From Helochares maculicollis (lineage: Eukaryota > Arthropoda > Insecta > Coleoptera > Hydrophilidae), in assembly GCA_033557835.1 (NCBI GenBank), contig JAWQRO010000008.1, positions 30,368-94,367 of the forward strand: DNA of 64,000 nt. Direction: 5' to 3'. This document shows, piece after piece, positions 26,901 to 37,598 of the stretch (positions are counted from its first letter, which is position 1; each line of letters begins with the position of its first letter). Both the position numbers and the translations under genes were made by a program. The notes under the pieces are model-generated. The model saw only the letters and a list, made by a program, of their open reading frames with translations. It searched no databases and was not told the origin of the DNA.

Positions 26901-27787
26901 CTGCTATTATTTTCGTTTTACTGTATTATGTTAAGTTTGGGGATTTCTATTACAATTAAACACTTTTGAAATAAATAGCAAACACCAAACACACAGTCAA
27001 CTATATAAATGTTTCTGATTATAAACAATTTAATACTATGGAAAAGTCTTGCAAACCCCACTAGAATTACTGTTAAAATCAGTATGATATGTTTTTGTCA
27101 GACTTTTGTGACTTTTCATGTAGATGAAACCAAAGTACATCCAAGAATGTAAAAGCTTATTTTTACTTGAAAGGCAAAAATGTCACAACAACGGCAAACA
27201 AGATACACGTTGTTTATAACGAAAGTATTGTTGCCGGAAAACTGTAAGAACTGATTTGTTAGGTTTAAAATTATTGATAGTAATCTTAGAGACCCCTGAA
27301 TAAACCTTCCACTCCAGATGAGAGTCACGATTAAATACAAATAGAGAATAATCGCACTACTCGACATGTAAAACTACAAATTTGTTAAATAAACCAAAAT
27401 AAGCCATCCACGAGCAAAACTTAATGTTTGACAACACAAAATGATATTATATATGGAGCTTGCCGATTTAAGAGGTAGAGGAATCGTATTTCCATTACAG
27501 ACTCATTTTATAATCGTAACCAGAAGATTTTAAAGCAAATAATGGACGGAGGATGAAAAGAGGATTTTTCAAAATAATGTTGAACAAAAAAGTCTTGACG
27601 AGCAAGCTACCTTTAGGCACCAACAACGCCTCTCTTCCTCCAAAGAAGATCATGCTTTCTGACTGATGGAATTTTAAGGTGAAGTTCTTGTGTAAGATTT
27701 TATCGACCAACGAAATGGTATCTTAATATCAGTGTTATTAGCAATTAGACAATATAGGCTGAAAGTTGAGGGGGAATAACGAATCAG
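23991..27787. other. Unrecognised stretch with GC-richer patches
   Basis: Patches at 25,140-25,600 and 25,940-26,500 are GC-richer and carry overlapping frames on both strands (for example 25,136-25,451 and 26,203-26,481), none with a recognisable domain. The remainder is AT-rich and featureless. No splice-flanked exon could be defended. Confidence 0.45.
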
Positions 27788-27823
27788 AAGGACATCACTC
27801 TACATCAGGACAATGCGTCATAT
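27788..27823 (+). pseudogene. Mariner transposase scrap (second-Asp motif)
   Basis: This 36-base frame reads KDITLHQDNASY, the HxDNA block around the second catalytic aspartate of DD34D mariner transposases. The underlying 19 bases at 27,803-27,821 match 18 of 19 positions of the same block in the mariner at 57,712-57,730. Flanking similarity fades quickly, so only a fragment survives, about 115 bp upstream of a LINE reverse-transcriptase scrap. Confidence 0.6.
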
Positions 27824-27938
27824 ATTTCTATCATTATACAGTTTCTTTAGTGTCAAAATCATATAGAAACGCGTATCGTTGAAATAATTGAGAGATTATA
27901 GAAGGGTGAAACTTTCAAGTTTATCTTTAACGTTTTCT

Positions 27939-28088
27939 GTTAAAACGCAAAACGAGGAGTCAGAAGACTATCTGAAAAATAAAGGAGTAAAGCAAGATTG
28001 TGTACTATCAGCTATTATGTTTAATTTGTCATTGGAGTGAGTATTAGAAAAAGGAGTAATAGAAAATATACGAACAAAAGGGAATGAG
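27939..28088 (+). pseudogene. LINE-type reverse transcriptase fragment
   Basis: A 50-codon frame with one internal TGA (28,041) contains GVKQDCVLSAIMFNLSLE. This corresponds to the G(L/V)(R/K)QGDxLSPxLFNxxLE block of reverse transcriptases from non-LTR retrotransposons. The key GD of the usual QGD is replaced by DC, so this copy is non-functional. No neighbouring YADD block is seen because the next sequence is the R2 array. The clade cannot be assigned from 50 codons. Confidence 0.65.
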
Positions 28089-28142
28089 GCTATTTCTTTT
28101 TGGATTTGTCGAGCGAACCAAGGCATCGCATCTTTATTCCAA

Positions 28143-28580
28143 ATGTAAGAAGCTTAGGTAAGTGAAAAATGATCTTGGATGTTAAAAGATTTATCAACTA
28201 TTGTATGTGAAGGGTTGTTTACAGCGACTAGACTTCTAGATGTAAGAAACTTAGAAAGGTTAAAAATGATCTTGGATGTTAAAAGCTTTCTCAGCTTTTT
28301 TAAGTAAAGGGCCGTTTACAGCATCTACACTTCTGGATGTTAAACGTTTAAGTTGACGCTCTTAAATAAGTGAATAGTGAGGCTTTACCTCACTTTTCGG
28401 CTGTGTCAAGCGAAGAGAGGCACAATAGCTATATTCTGGATATAAGAACCTTACAGGGATTAAAAATAATCTTGAATGTTTAAGATTTCTCAGATATAAG
28501 ATAGATAAGTGAGGGGCCGTATACAGCGGCAACATTTCTGGATGTTAAAAGTTTAAGTTGTAGCTCTCAAATAAGCGAAG
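28143..28580 (+). repeat. R2 tandem array, alternating ~97-103 bp units
   Basis: Unit starts (ATGTAAGAA or ATGTTAAA) fall at 28,143, 28,240, 28,337, 28,440 and 28,542, giving spacings of 97, 97, 103 and 102. Units 1, 2 and 4 share an interior (AAAAATGATCTTGGATGTTA, then TTTACAGCG); units 3 and 5 share another (GTTTAAGTTG, then CTCAAATAAG). The order is A-A-B-A-B. Unit 3 carries a GTGAGG/CCTCAC hairpin (28,377-28,393). Related single copies lie at 23,781, 42,849 (inverted) and 51,400. Confidence 0.7.
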
Positions 28581-28594
28581 AACTTTTGGATTTA

Positions 28595-28756
28595 GAACAA
28601 ATGTGCACCATTTTCTTCGATAGCTTTTAGTGGAAAACTTGACCGACTCATTTTCACAAGCTTCTTTAGAGGCTAGTTTTTTATCAGGAAGAAAATTTTG
28701 CAAATGCTTGCAAACGTGCTAATCGTTTGGTGCCAGATCTGGGCTTTACGGCGGGT
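28595..28756 (-). pseudogene. Mariner transposase C-terminal fragment
   Basis: On the minus strand the frame reads PP*SPDLAPND*H, followed by a stretch with HLQNFL and KKLASKEACEN. This is the third-Asp block (PPYSPDLAPxDYHLF) and the following C-terminal region of mariner transposases. Two stops replace the tyrosines of the motif. The fragment is cut off on its C-terminal side by the R2 array. It belongs to the same general type as the fragment at 43,157-43,375, which shares the text around CTTGTGAAAATGAG. Confidence 0.75.
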
Positions 28757-31700
28757 ACAATATATCCTCTCATTTAAGTATCAATGTTAATTGTTGACAG
28801 TATAGTTTCAAATTGAGTGATTGGCCGGATGGAATTAGCTTATAGTTATATTATTATAGACAATGATCTTTTTTGCCGGTTGTTCTCATATACGACCCAT
28901 TTTCATATATTTCAAATTAACTCATGATTTATGACAAGTTAAAATACTACACCATTAAAAAACAGCATATTCAAGAAACTTGATCGATAAGTCAATTATT
29001 TCTAAAGATTTTTAAATAGGCTTGAATTGCAATTGTCGTTATATATAGTGTTTTTAAATTATGATCACAGAACCTCGTTGAGCGGCCTACTTTTAGATGA
29101 ATGCGTCTTGAAACTCTGAAATAAACTGTTTTTCTTAAGACTTTCGAATTTACATGATTCAGTGAGCTTTTAGTGTTTGCAGGAAACTTCCCGAACAATA
29201 ATCTCCAAATCAGTGTGGAGCCACAAGTTTTGGTATTTCTATATCAAAATCTACAGATAAAAGTACTGCACGAACACAACACATTTAAATCAGCAACAAA
29301 AGCAAATAAAATTAATAGATGAACGTTTAATAACTGTGGTTACCTGATGCAGTGTTTGAATGCTAAGAAAATCACACTGTAGAAAAGGTACGTAAGTAAA
29401 AATACATTATATAATAGATCTGTCCGGTATTTGAAGTGTTAAGATCAATGGTAATAAAATAATGGTATCAGAGTTAAAGGGTCGAACCATATTTTGAACA
29501 GACTATTGTACATGTATCCGTTCGCCTTAAAAATATTAAATTAAAATCGATCAGTCGTGTTAAAAGCTCAGCGCGCATAGCAATGAAACAAAATCGCAGC
29601 ATTTAATCACAAACTAACTTAAAATGAAACATTTTATTGCCGCTCTATAGTTTATTTGAAACAAGCTCTTCATTTTAGCGGAATTGTCTATTTAACGCCC
29701 GCATCATTAACTCCTCTCTCTCGGAATCGAGCCTTAAACAAACAATAACGGCGTTAACAATGTAACAATATTCTGGTGGCTTTTATTATTCTATATTTTT
29801 CATACTTATTATTTGCGTTAGGCACCTCGCAATGTTTGCTGTCACTGCGGCTCTCCTGAATAATTAATTTTTAGGTCCGCGTTCTTTGTAAGTTGTATTT
29901 TTTGTAACACGTGTTCGTCCCCAAACACGGCTGGTCGTTTAAGCAAATTTCATGCATTCGGGTTTCTCATGGCGTAGGTACTGGCAGTCCCCTTTAATGA
30001 GGTTATTAATATTAAAGCTTAACGCGAAGACTAACAGCCTGCTGACTTTGATCAATACCAGCAGATATAAAGGCACACGTGCGGAGACATACGAAAACAT
30101 TGCGAGGGTTTTACCACTATTATAGTGATTTTCTGGGAACAAATATACCAATTTGGAGGTGTTGTCGTATTCTAGGCATCCATTTTACATCTTTGCAACG
30201 CGAAATTTTTGCGCCAAAAACATAAACTAATATAGAAAGGGGCCAAACAATCTGTCGCAAGTCAACCCACTTGAAACAATCTTAATACGAAGTGAACGCC
30301 AATTCTATTCGTGCCATCAAAGGGGGAAAGAGGCGTTAAAAATTCATTAGCCGCATGCACAAACAAATTAAAGTCTAGTCAAAACAGTAAAATAAATCCA
30401 AAAGGATTGTGTTTCATAAATACGTTTTAGAAACTCCAAACAACAATTATATTATTCCATTGTTTGCATTACACGGATAATGTTACATATTCGTATCCAC
30501 ACAGCTCGCGTGCACGTAAATTGATGCTGGTGGCACTTTGCGAATTAAAATGTATTTCACGCTTAATATAGCGAAATTATTTTATATAAAATATAAAATA
30601 GTGTATTACTGCCGTTGCGGGTCAGGCTTGAGTAAAGACGTAGAAGGAGGGGGGTCGGGGAACGTAACGAAGCGCCATGGCGGTACCTTTAATTTCAGGG
30701 GGCGAAATGGAGTGAGAAAGAGGTGTAAAAGCTCGAACAGCTTTGTTGCTTTGTGTTCCGTTTTTGCGTTTTTCTTCATCTGGCTTTTCATTTTTATTGG
30801 AATTTCAACGATAACGATTGGTCCCAATCAACGGTTTTATCAAATTTTCGTATTAATTATTCATGCCACGGCAGCGGGGCTAAAAATTACGAGCCAAACA
30901 AAAATCGAAACTGTTTAATAACTTTCGAGCGCTTTTATCGATTCCATCTGGAACCTTTCAATAGATTTGCAGCTGCCCCCATTTTTTGCTTTCTTCCCCG
31001 ATGATCTCCCGCAGTTTTCCTGCTTTGATACGTATTAACACTCGCCTACGAAATATTTAGATAATAATAGAAGTGTAGTTCCGGTGTAATAAATCAAATA
31101 AATTGTAAGTGTTCCCTAAGCAATCGCGTTGGAAATAGTTTCACGTAAAGTGGATGAATCTGATCACAAAATATTGTGGGCGTTTGTACATGTACGCTTT
31201 ATCTAGGCCTCTTTAAATATTCAGCAACTAAGTGATTATTTCTGAAATCTATAGCCCACGTAACGACAGTCAAATCTAAAGTATTTCCCCACTTGAAAAT
31301 TTACCAAATCAGAAGAAAGATTAAAGCCTTACGTCCATAATATGCAGAAAACTGTTTTTATCACGTTGTTATTTAAAGTTGTAGACTTATTTTAAAACAA
31401 ATGAAGTCCAAAAATTCTTACTTCAGAAGCGGCTGTAGTATGTCTTCTTTGCTTTAGCAAAATATAACAAGAGGTGTCTATAAGGCATTTTGAGGATATA
31501 ATTAAGGTTGATTGGAGACAATATTCCCGCTCTAAAAAGAAAAAGCCTCTTTAACGGCCAGACAAGATAAAGAGAGAAACTAAATACACTATTTCGCCTA
31601 AAAACATAGCCAGAAAATTACCAGAGGTTGCCTTTAATCCAATATTCTTATACTGTATTTTAAAGTACATTACAGCTATTTCGGCGTAAGTGGTCCGTCA

Positions 31701-31931
31701 TATATATAGTGGTAATGTAAAATTTTTATAATCAAGTATTTAAAAACTTTTTTTATGGTGTTATGGACATGTTCCACACTTGCAAGATTCGATTTAAATG
31801 TCAAAAATATTGAGAAATCTTCAACAGCTATAACTAAACTTTGCTGCAGAGAAACAGCTTTAACAATCTGTCCATCAAGATATACTACAGTTACGTGAAG
31901 ATGGAATTATTGTATGGTTTGGCTTTTGGAT
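28757..31931. other. Unrecognised AT-rich stretch
   Basis: No transposon or host coding remnant was recognised. A 126-codon plus-strand frame at 30,538-30,918 has a hydrophobic stretch but no recognisable domain and overlaps an open minus-strand frame, so I do not call it a gene. Confidence 0.45.
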
Positions 31932-32650
31932 GATGAGAGGTTAGAGACCCATCAAGAATATTATTCGGCAAATCAAAAAGGAAATGCTGGAAAAATGGAG
32001 GCAGATAATGTTGTGGAAATGTTTCGGAAATCAATAGACAACGATGGGCTTAAACATGAATATTGCATATGGTGATACCAAAACATTTTGTAATATCAGA
32101 AATTCTCAGATGTATTAAGACCTCGAGCGAAAGAAGAAATAATTCGTCCATATACAAAAAAACTAATCTCTGTCCAAGGAGAGGTATCAGCCACTTGAAA
32201 AAAGAACCCAAGTACATAGAATCAGAGCAAACGAGTAAGGAAATTAACTAGCAAACTATTAGAAAAATTAGTCAGACTGGAAGACAACAAAATCCGAAGA
32301 TCCATTAGCTGAATATAAGTACAAAGCCGCTGTAACTGACGTACTGGACGCAATAAAACCAATCTGTGGGTCATTGTTTAACGAACAATTATTTTAAAAG
32401 GGCTAAGATGGATTAAATCAAGACGTTAATGAATGTTTCAATTAAAAAAGTACGAATATTTAACCCGAATGTACTCTAGAAAGTCGGAGAACAATGGAAA
32501 TAGCTGTTTAAATAATGGGTTACAGAGTATATTAAGAACAGAAAGATTACTTAGAATATCAAATGGATACGAGTGTTACGCCAGTGAAGGATCTACATAT
32601 GGATTAACAGAGCTTAAGCCTTGGGTCCTAAACCGTCAAGAAAACCCATA
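31932..32650 (+). pseudogene. Degenerate Mutator-like transposase
   Basis: Two blocks resemble the Mutator-like transposase family common in aphid and cnidarian genomes. From 31,950 a 41-codon frame contains NQKGNAGKMEADNVVEMFRK, which corresponds to the family's NHxGSAGxMExxGxxxIFxRS segment. It runs straight into a shifted GD-DTKTF (32,072-32,088), corresponding to the acidic DGDSKT/A catalytic motif. From 32,296 a second frame reads an AIKPI...LFNEQLF...LNQDVNECFN pattern, matching AIKPIYxDLxNxxLLxKCLHGxTQNxNESxN. Frameshifts and stops (32,073, 32,398, 32,404, 32,443) show it is dead. Similarity beyond 32,443 is weak, so the right edge is approximate. A related but different family cannot be excluded without a profile search. 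Confidence 0.55.
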
Positions 32651-32935
32651 AAAATAGAGAAAAATGAAATATATTTGAACTAACAAACTGCAGCATTGTA
32701 TTATAATATTTGCTCCGTTAAAATATATGTATGAAAGAAACAACACGTTCTCTCGTTCAGCTACTGTGTTAACGTTTGACCGAAGTTCGACGGCACCCCT
32801 ACCAACGTTCATATTTACATTTCAGGAGCGTTTATGTTATTTCTAACAATTACATAATTTATTTCACCTACTGGAAAATTCCTACCAAACATCGTCAAAG
32901 AAATATTAGGTAAAAATTATTTGTTTACAAGCAAA

Positions 32936-33863
32936 TATTACGGCCAATCATATGACGATGCCGTCAATATGTCAAGCCCATAAAACTAATTAAAGGCACT
33001 ATTTCACAGATAAAATCAATTAGTGACATATACACTTTGTGCAGCATATAGTTAATATCTGACAAGGACCGAAGTTGTAAAAGTTTGGCAAGATGTTAGA
33101 ACATTTGTTGGTACATTACAGGGTTCAATGAGATGCCGCTTACTTTAAAGACATTTGGTCAAAACCAAATGGTGCACCCATAATGAAGCTGTCAAAGCTT
33201 TAAAAAATACTTTTCATGAACTGTTTTAAAATCAATTTCAAATTATGACCATGAAGAAATGGAACGAAAACAACAGTGAAAACATTTTTCCAAAATGACT
33301 ACTGGAAAATGGAATGTTGATAATTTTTTGGTAACACATCTAAAAATAATTAACAACGCAAATTAAAAAAACCTAATCTACACCCAAGTTAACCAATACG
33401 AGATATCGGCAAAATCTTTAGTTAATGAGCGGAATATTAAGTAATCAGATCGACCAATAGAGTGTAAACGTAAATTGAAGTTTCAATCGTTGTTTTAGGC
33501 AAATTTCAAATTGAATTTGAAAAACAAAGCAACATTTACGGGGAATATTCCAGGAGTTTAACATTTTTAGCTGATATCGGATATAAAAAAGTAATCCATA
33601 AATCCAGTATAGAAAAGCATGTAATTGTTCAAAAGAGGATGTTGCCACGTTCAAAAATTAGTGTATTCAGTTTATAGAATACATTGAAATTATTACAATT
33701 GACGAACAAAACAAATTAATTGTGAATACATTTTAAAACATATTAATGGCAAACAACTGAAACTTTTCCGAATTTGTATACATTACTAAACATTTTTGAT
33801 ACAATATCAATAGACAATTGTGAAGCAATGACGAAAACAATTAATTATCGACCAACAGGGTAA
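32936..33863 (+). pseudogene. Degenerate hAT transposase (ZMYM1/DUF4371 type)
   Basis: Three blocks occur in the family's order. At 32,936 YYGQSYDDAVNMS matches the CRGQxYDNxxNMSG block that carries a catalytic aspartate. At 33,077, in the same frame, VWQDVRTFVGTLQ and then TKWCTHNEAVKAL match the FxxxQxLYxFFxxS and TRWSARxEAxxAL blocks. At 33,762, in another frame, FPNLYTLLNIF...SIDNCEAMTK matches the C-terminal hAT dimerisation block FPNLxxxxRxxLTIPVxNCEAERSFS. Multiple stops and a frameshift separate them. The middle (33,240-33,760) is hard to read. It starts about 0.3-0.5 kb downstream of the Mutator-like relic, in the same orientation. Confidence 0.65.
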
Positions 33864-35565
33864 GCCGAAATTGAATTTTTGGAGTAATTTTACAACACAA
33901 ATAAAAATAATTATTAAGTTCAAGCTTATTACAATCGTTAATGTTATTCACTGTTATTTTTTAAAATATTCGAAACTAATTTTTCTATAGTATGTTGGTC
34001 AAGACTTTATATATAATTTGATTTAAATATTTTCTAAAAAGTTGTAAACTTTTTTAAACTTATAAATTTCTACACTTTTTGATTTCGGCTAGATTTAACT
34101 GCAACTTATTGTTTGGTTTAGCGAATCGATCTACACCAATTGGAAATAATACGCTTCGAGCGCATTTTTGGCATTACTAGGCGTATGTAAAGCCTTAAAG
34201 TTGTTTCGAGCTACGCAAACAATCAATGCCTAATGTTGAAGTAAAAGCATGTACCTGCTTACTTATAATTTTAATTCGCTACGAGAGGCCAAGCGCACTT
34301 AATTACATAGATACTTCTACACCCAAGATACCCATTACGATAAATAAGGCTTTTTCCCTGGCACATTGTAAATAGACCATTCGATCGGTAATCTTCAATA
34401 ATGAAAAGGAAATAGCTACACGCGCTCACTGAGTTCTTTATTTGTCTGTTTGTTTTCAAATTATCGCCGAATTTTGTTATCCGTCTTTCATTTTGGGGTG
34501 CGCACATCTGACATAACATGAGCTCCTTCCATCGATCTCTTAATTAAGTTCCTCGTGAGTTCGATGTGAAAATCCCCCATTATTATTAATGTGTTATTAT
34601 TGTAAATGGAACTGTTTGAGTGTCTGTGAAGCTTCGGATTTATCGCTTTTCGTCGGAGGGATTATTTGTGTACCGCGATATTTTCAGAAAGCTGGGCTGG
34701 TGATGTAATGAATCTCGTGCATTATTAACGAAGTTTATGTATGCCGAAGGAAATTACTTAACGATTGTTTTGTCTGAAAAACAGGCAAACAATAAATTCT
34801 TAGCCCTCTTCCGTTGGAAACTTTTGAAATAACATTAAGCGCAAATGTTGGGGATTTAGAAATGCGCTCGGCTTAATTCGTTGATGTTTCGAAATTTAGG
34901 GGTTTTATTAATGAATACGAGGTGCAATATTTTTCCACGGAAATATCGCCCTTTAAAGCTTCCCTTTTATACGCCGATGACTTTTGATAAGGTAATTCTA
35001 CGTTTTTCGGATTTAGAGCAATGACCCTTCATTATGTAAAGTTTCACGTGCTTAAGGTAGGTATTGGGGAAATTGTTTTTATTTCGATTCCAACTAATAT
35101 CGTTTTAAAAGAAATGGGTGCACGCGAGGGTAGCAGAACGTACCTCCTACACTGGAAATAATTCTGGTTTAATTTTCATTTTCCGTTGTTACTTTGAGTT
35201 ACGTCAAGGGGCAGAAGCTCAACTATTTTAGAAGTCTTGTATCACTTGCGAAGCCGCGTAATTTGCGCCGAATGTAAATATTTACTAAATCTTCAATTCT
35301 CGTAAAACTTGGCGAATAGGAGAGCAAATAATTGCGAAATATTTTTCGGGGCAGGTGCGAAGGGAGCAACGAAAACGGAGGTGGTATTGGTGTGGCAGAA
35401 TGTGGCGCTTCGTTAGCGAAACAAAGGGGAGCGAGTGAGAGAAATAATTTCCAAATAATAATTGCTTAAATATTTAGTTCGGGAGTTTAAATTGGGTATA
35501 CAAATTAAGAAGACAGCAAATACACAAACAAGCCAAAGCTTCGTTCATACGAATATTCATTCCGG
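33864..35565. other. Unrecognised AT-rich stretch
   Basis: Only short frames are present, with no recognisable domain or repeat. Confidence 0.5.
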
Positions 35566-35580
35566 CACACACACACACAC
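35566..35580. repeat. (CA)n microsatellite
   Basis: A short CA run, about seven repeats, precedes the TAG-only frame. Confidence 0.8.
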
Positions 35581-35640
35581 TCAGAAGGAAGGGGCGGCTT
35601 TCCAGACTCGCTGTGCTCTCGCGATTTAAATCAAAATTAA

Positions 35641-36183
35641 ACATATTATCTTAGCAGTGTAAATTTACCTCAGCACTAGTTAGCTCCATTAATGCGTGAA
35701 GGTAGTAGCTTAAATGAAACTGTTGATATAAAAGCTGAGATTATCGTACGACTCGGCAGTGCCGGTGGTATCTCACCTGCTGAAATATATCCTGTTAGAG
35801 ATATTTCTCCCGCACCGGATCCGTCGAGTGCTACGATCGCCGATAAAGATGAAAATATGGAACAGCAGAATGCTTCACAAGAACTCGAGTAGTTGGAAGC
35901 TGTATATTTGAGGTTTGGATAGATGCTTGTACAAATTGACGAGAGTATAAAGGGGTAGTCAGAGGAATGGATGGAGACATTCTTGAAACACAAGGAAATC
36001 CATTATTAGTATATTCAACAATTTAGACCACCTGCGTTTGAAATATCAAAAGAATAGAAGTTGATGTATTTAAATCAAATAGACTTTCTAGGATCGATCG
36101 ATTTGGGTTCTCGCAAGTTTGAAACGCTCAGGTATGAAATAATTTTTCATACTGATACAAGAAAGTTCACACAATTAGCATAA
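35641..36183 (+). pseudogene. Protein-like frame interrupted only by TAG codons
   Basis: Between an in-frame TAA at 35,638 and a TAA at 36,181 lies a 180-codon frame whose only stops are six TAGs (35,677, 35,890, 35,920, 35,956, 36,007, 36,055). An ATG at 35,692 opens a 66-codon stretch. Codon complexity and residue composition (acidic, glutamine-containing, GISPAEIYPVRDISPAPDP near the start, EEWMETFLKHKEIHY further on) look protein-derived, unlike the surrounding AT-rich shadows. The simplest reading is an old coding sequence rich in CAG (Gln) codons that decayed by C-to-T changes, perhaps a retroelement gag-type protein. I do not recognise the family. Confidence 0.4.
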
Positions 36184-37440
36184 AACTAAACATATGTTAA
36201 GTAAATTGTACTGATATTTCATAACAGCGCAATTCCAAACCCTAAGTTGTTCAAAAACATTTCGGATCAAAAATAAGCAATGCATTCCAATGTAATTTGT
36301 TTGTTTCGTTCCTTTCAATGGTTTATATTGGTTTAAATACGAGTCGCCTGTTGACACAATTACCTGAATTGGTTCTCGCTACTGGTTTCAATCCGATCCC
36401 AACTTGACAAAAGACAAAAGCAAGACAATTACTACTCAACAATAACAGAAAGTCAATTTGTCACAAAGCGATCCACCTTAAATTTCTCTCAACATACTCT
36501 AAACATATTGACAGACTTGTATTAGAGCCATATATAAACTATTTTTGAGTTTTTAAGGACAACGCTTTAAAATGGCACCCATTCAATGGTGTAATATCTA
36601 TTGAATTTCATTTTATTTTTTATTTAATAGTTTTTTATTACTATGTGCTGCGCACAAAACTGATTAGTTATAAAATAGTGATGAAGTTAAATGCTAAAAG
36701 AAGGTGGATTTTGTTAAATTCTGAACATATTCAATTGTTTGTACAAAAGATAGTTGCTGGAGCTATGAACGAGGTATTATAAATCACGCTGGGCGATTAG
36801 TAGAAATTATAAGCAGCAAAGGTACATTTCTCAATGTATGTATTTTGCCTAGATGCTATAGGCTTTATTCTTAAATAGCCTTAATCATTAAGTAAAGCTT
36901 AAATAGATTCGCAAATGTTGCTTCAAATATAGTTGCAAACGGTAATAAATTTGTTAGACATCAACAGACCAAATCGCAATTCAATATCTAAGGATTTCGG
37001 TGACAGTGATACAAAATTAAAATATCATACAATAATATTTGTTGATTTTATTCAAAAGGAGATACAAAATGTATATCAAAATGTAAATCCAATAGATAGC
37101 CTAAGAGAGTTAAGAACGAGCTTGGCTTACTATCAATTAAAACAGTCTAGGTTGACATGCTACAATAACCGTATGTCTCTGTGTCCCTATTCCCTACAAA
37201 ATGGATTCAGAGGGTCTTAGTAAGCGAAGACCCTTAAAAACTGTTTTGTTTTGTAATTTTTCCGGCACTTCCGTATCATGCAAACTTACCCATCAGGTAG
37301 GGCTGGATGCATTAATTCTTCAAATTCTTTGTGATTTTAGGTTTAAATTTATATAATTTTTTAATATATCCAAATGTTATAAAACCATGAACATTTGTTA
37401 CAATAATTTTGGTTTGTGATTAATACTTTCAAGCTAGTTT
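36184..37440. other. Unrecognised AT-rich stretch
   Basis: A 95-codon frame at 36,933-37,220 has no recognisable domain. No continuation of the TAG-interrupted frame was found downstream. Confidence 0.45.
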
Positions 37441-37535
37441 ATTTCCTACTGTAGCCACAGCATGCTGAATGAGCGAAGCTTAGTAGGTTACTTGATGTTT
37501 TTCTACTGTTCTACTAGATTAAAAGTTTCAAATTA
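37441..37535 (+). repeat. R1 repeat fragment
   Basis: GAATGAGCGAAGCTTAGTAG at about 37,470, then TTTTTCTACTGTTCTACTAG and AAAAGTTTCAAATT, follow the same order as the R1 copies at 11,476 and 12,398. TCTACAGTTTTGCTA-type interior text recurs at about 37,672 and 37,961. Confidence 0.5.
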
Positions 37536-37578
37536 AATTGCCACCAGAGTCTACGGTAGAAACCATGGTTTTTAAACG

Positions 37579-37598
37579 ACTAGAAAAGCTTTTCTAGT
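37579..37598. repeat. Perfect 20-bp palindrome
   Basis: ACTAGAAAAGCTTTTCTAGT reads identically on both strands. A second palindrome, AAACCATGGTTT, lies just upstream at about 37,560-37,571. Both sit just downstream of an R1 fragment and may be part of its folded structure. Confidence 0.6.

Noticed and set aside
28143..28580. CRISPR-like regular spacing in the R2 array
   Set aside because: Units are diverged ~100-bp repeats with no short identical repeat alternating with unique spacers, and the sequence is eukaryotic.
30538..30918. 126-codon plus-strand frame with a hydrophobic stretch
   Set aside because: It overlaps an open minus-strand frame through a G-rich patch and shows no domain; the hydrophobic part is a T-rich composition effect.
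35698..35709. GAAGGTAGTAG resembling let-7
   Set aside because: The let-7 seed TGAGGTAG is not matched and no hairpin surrounds it.
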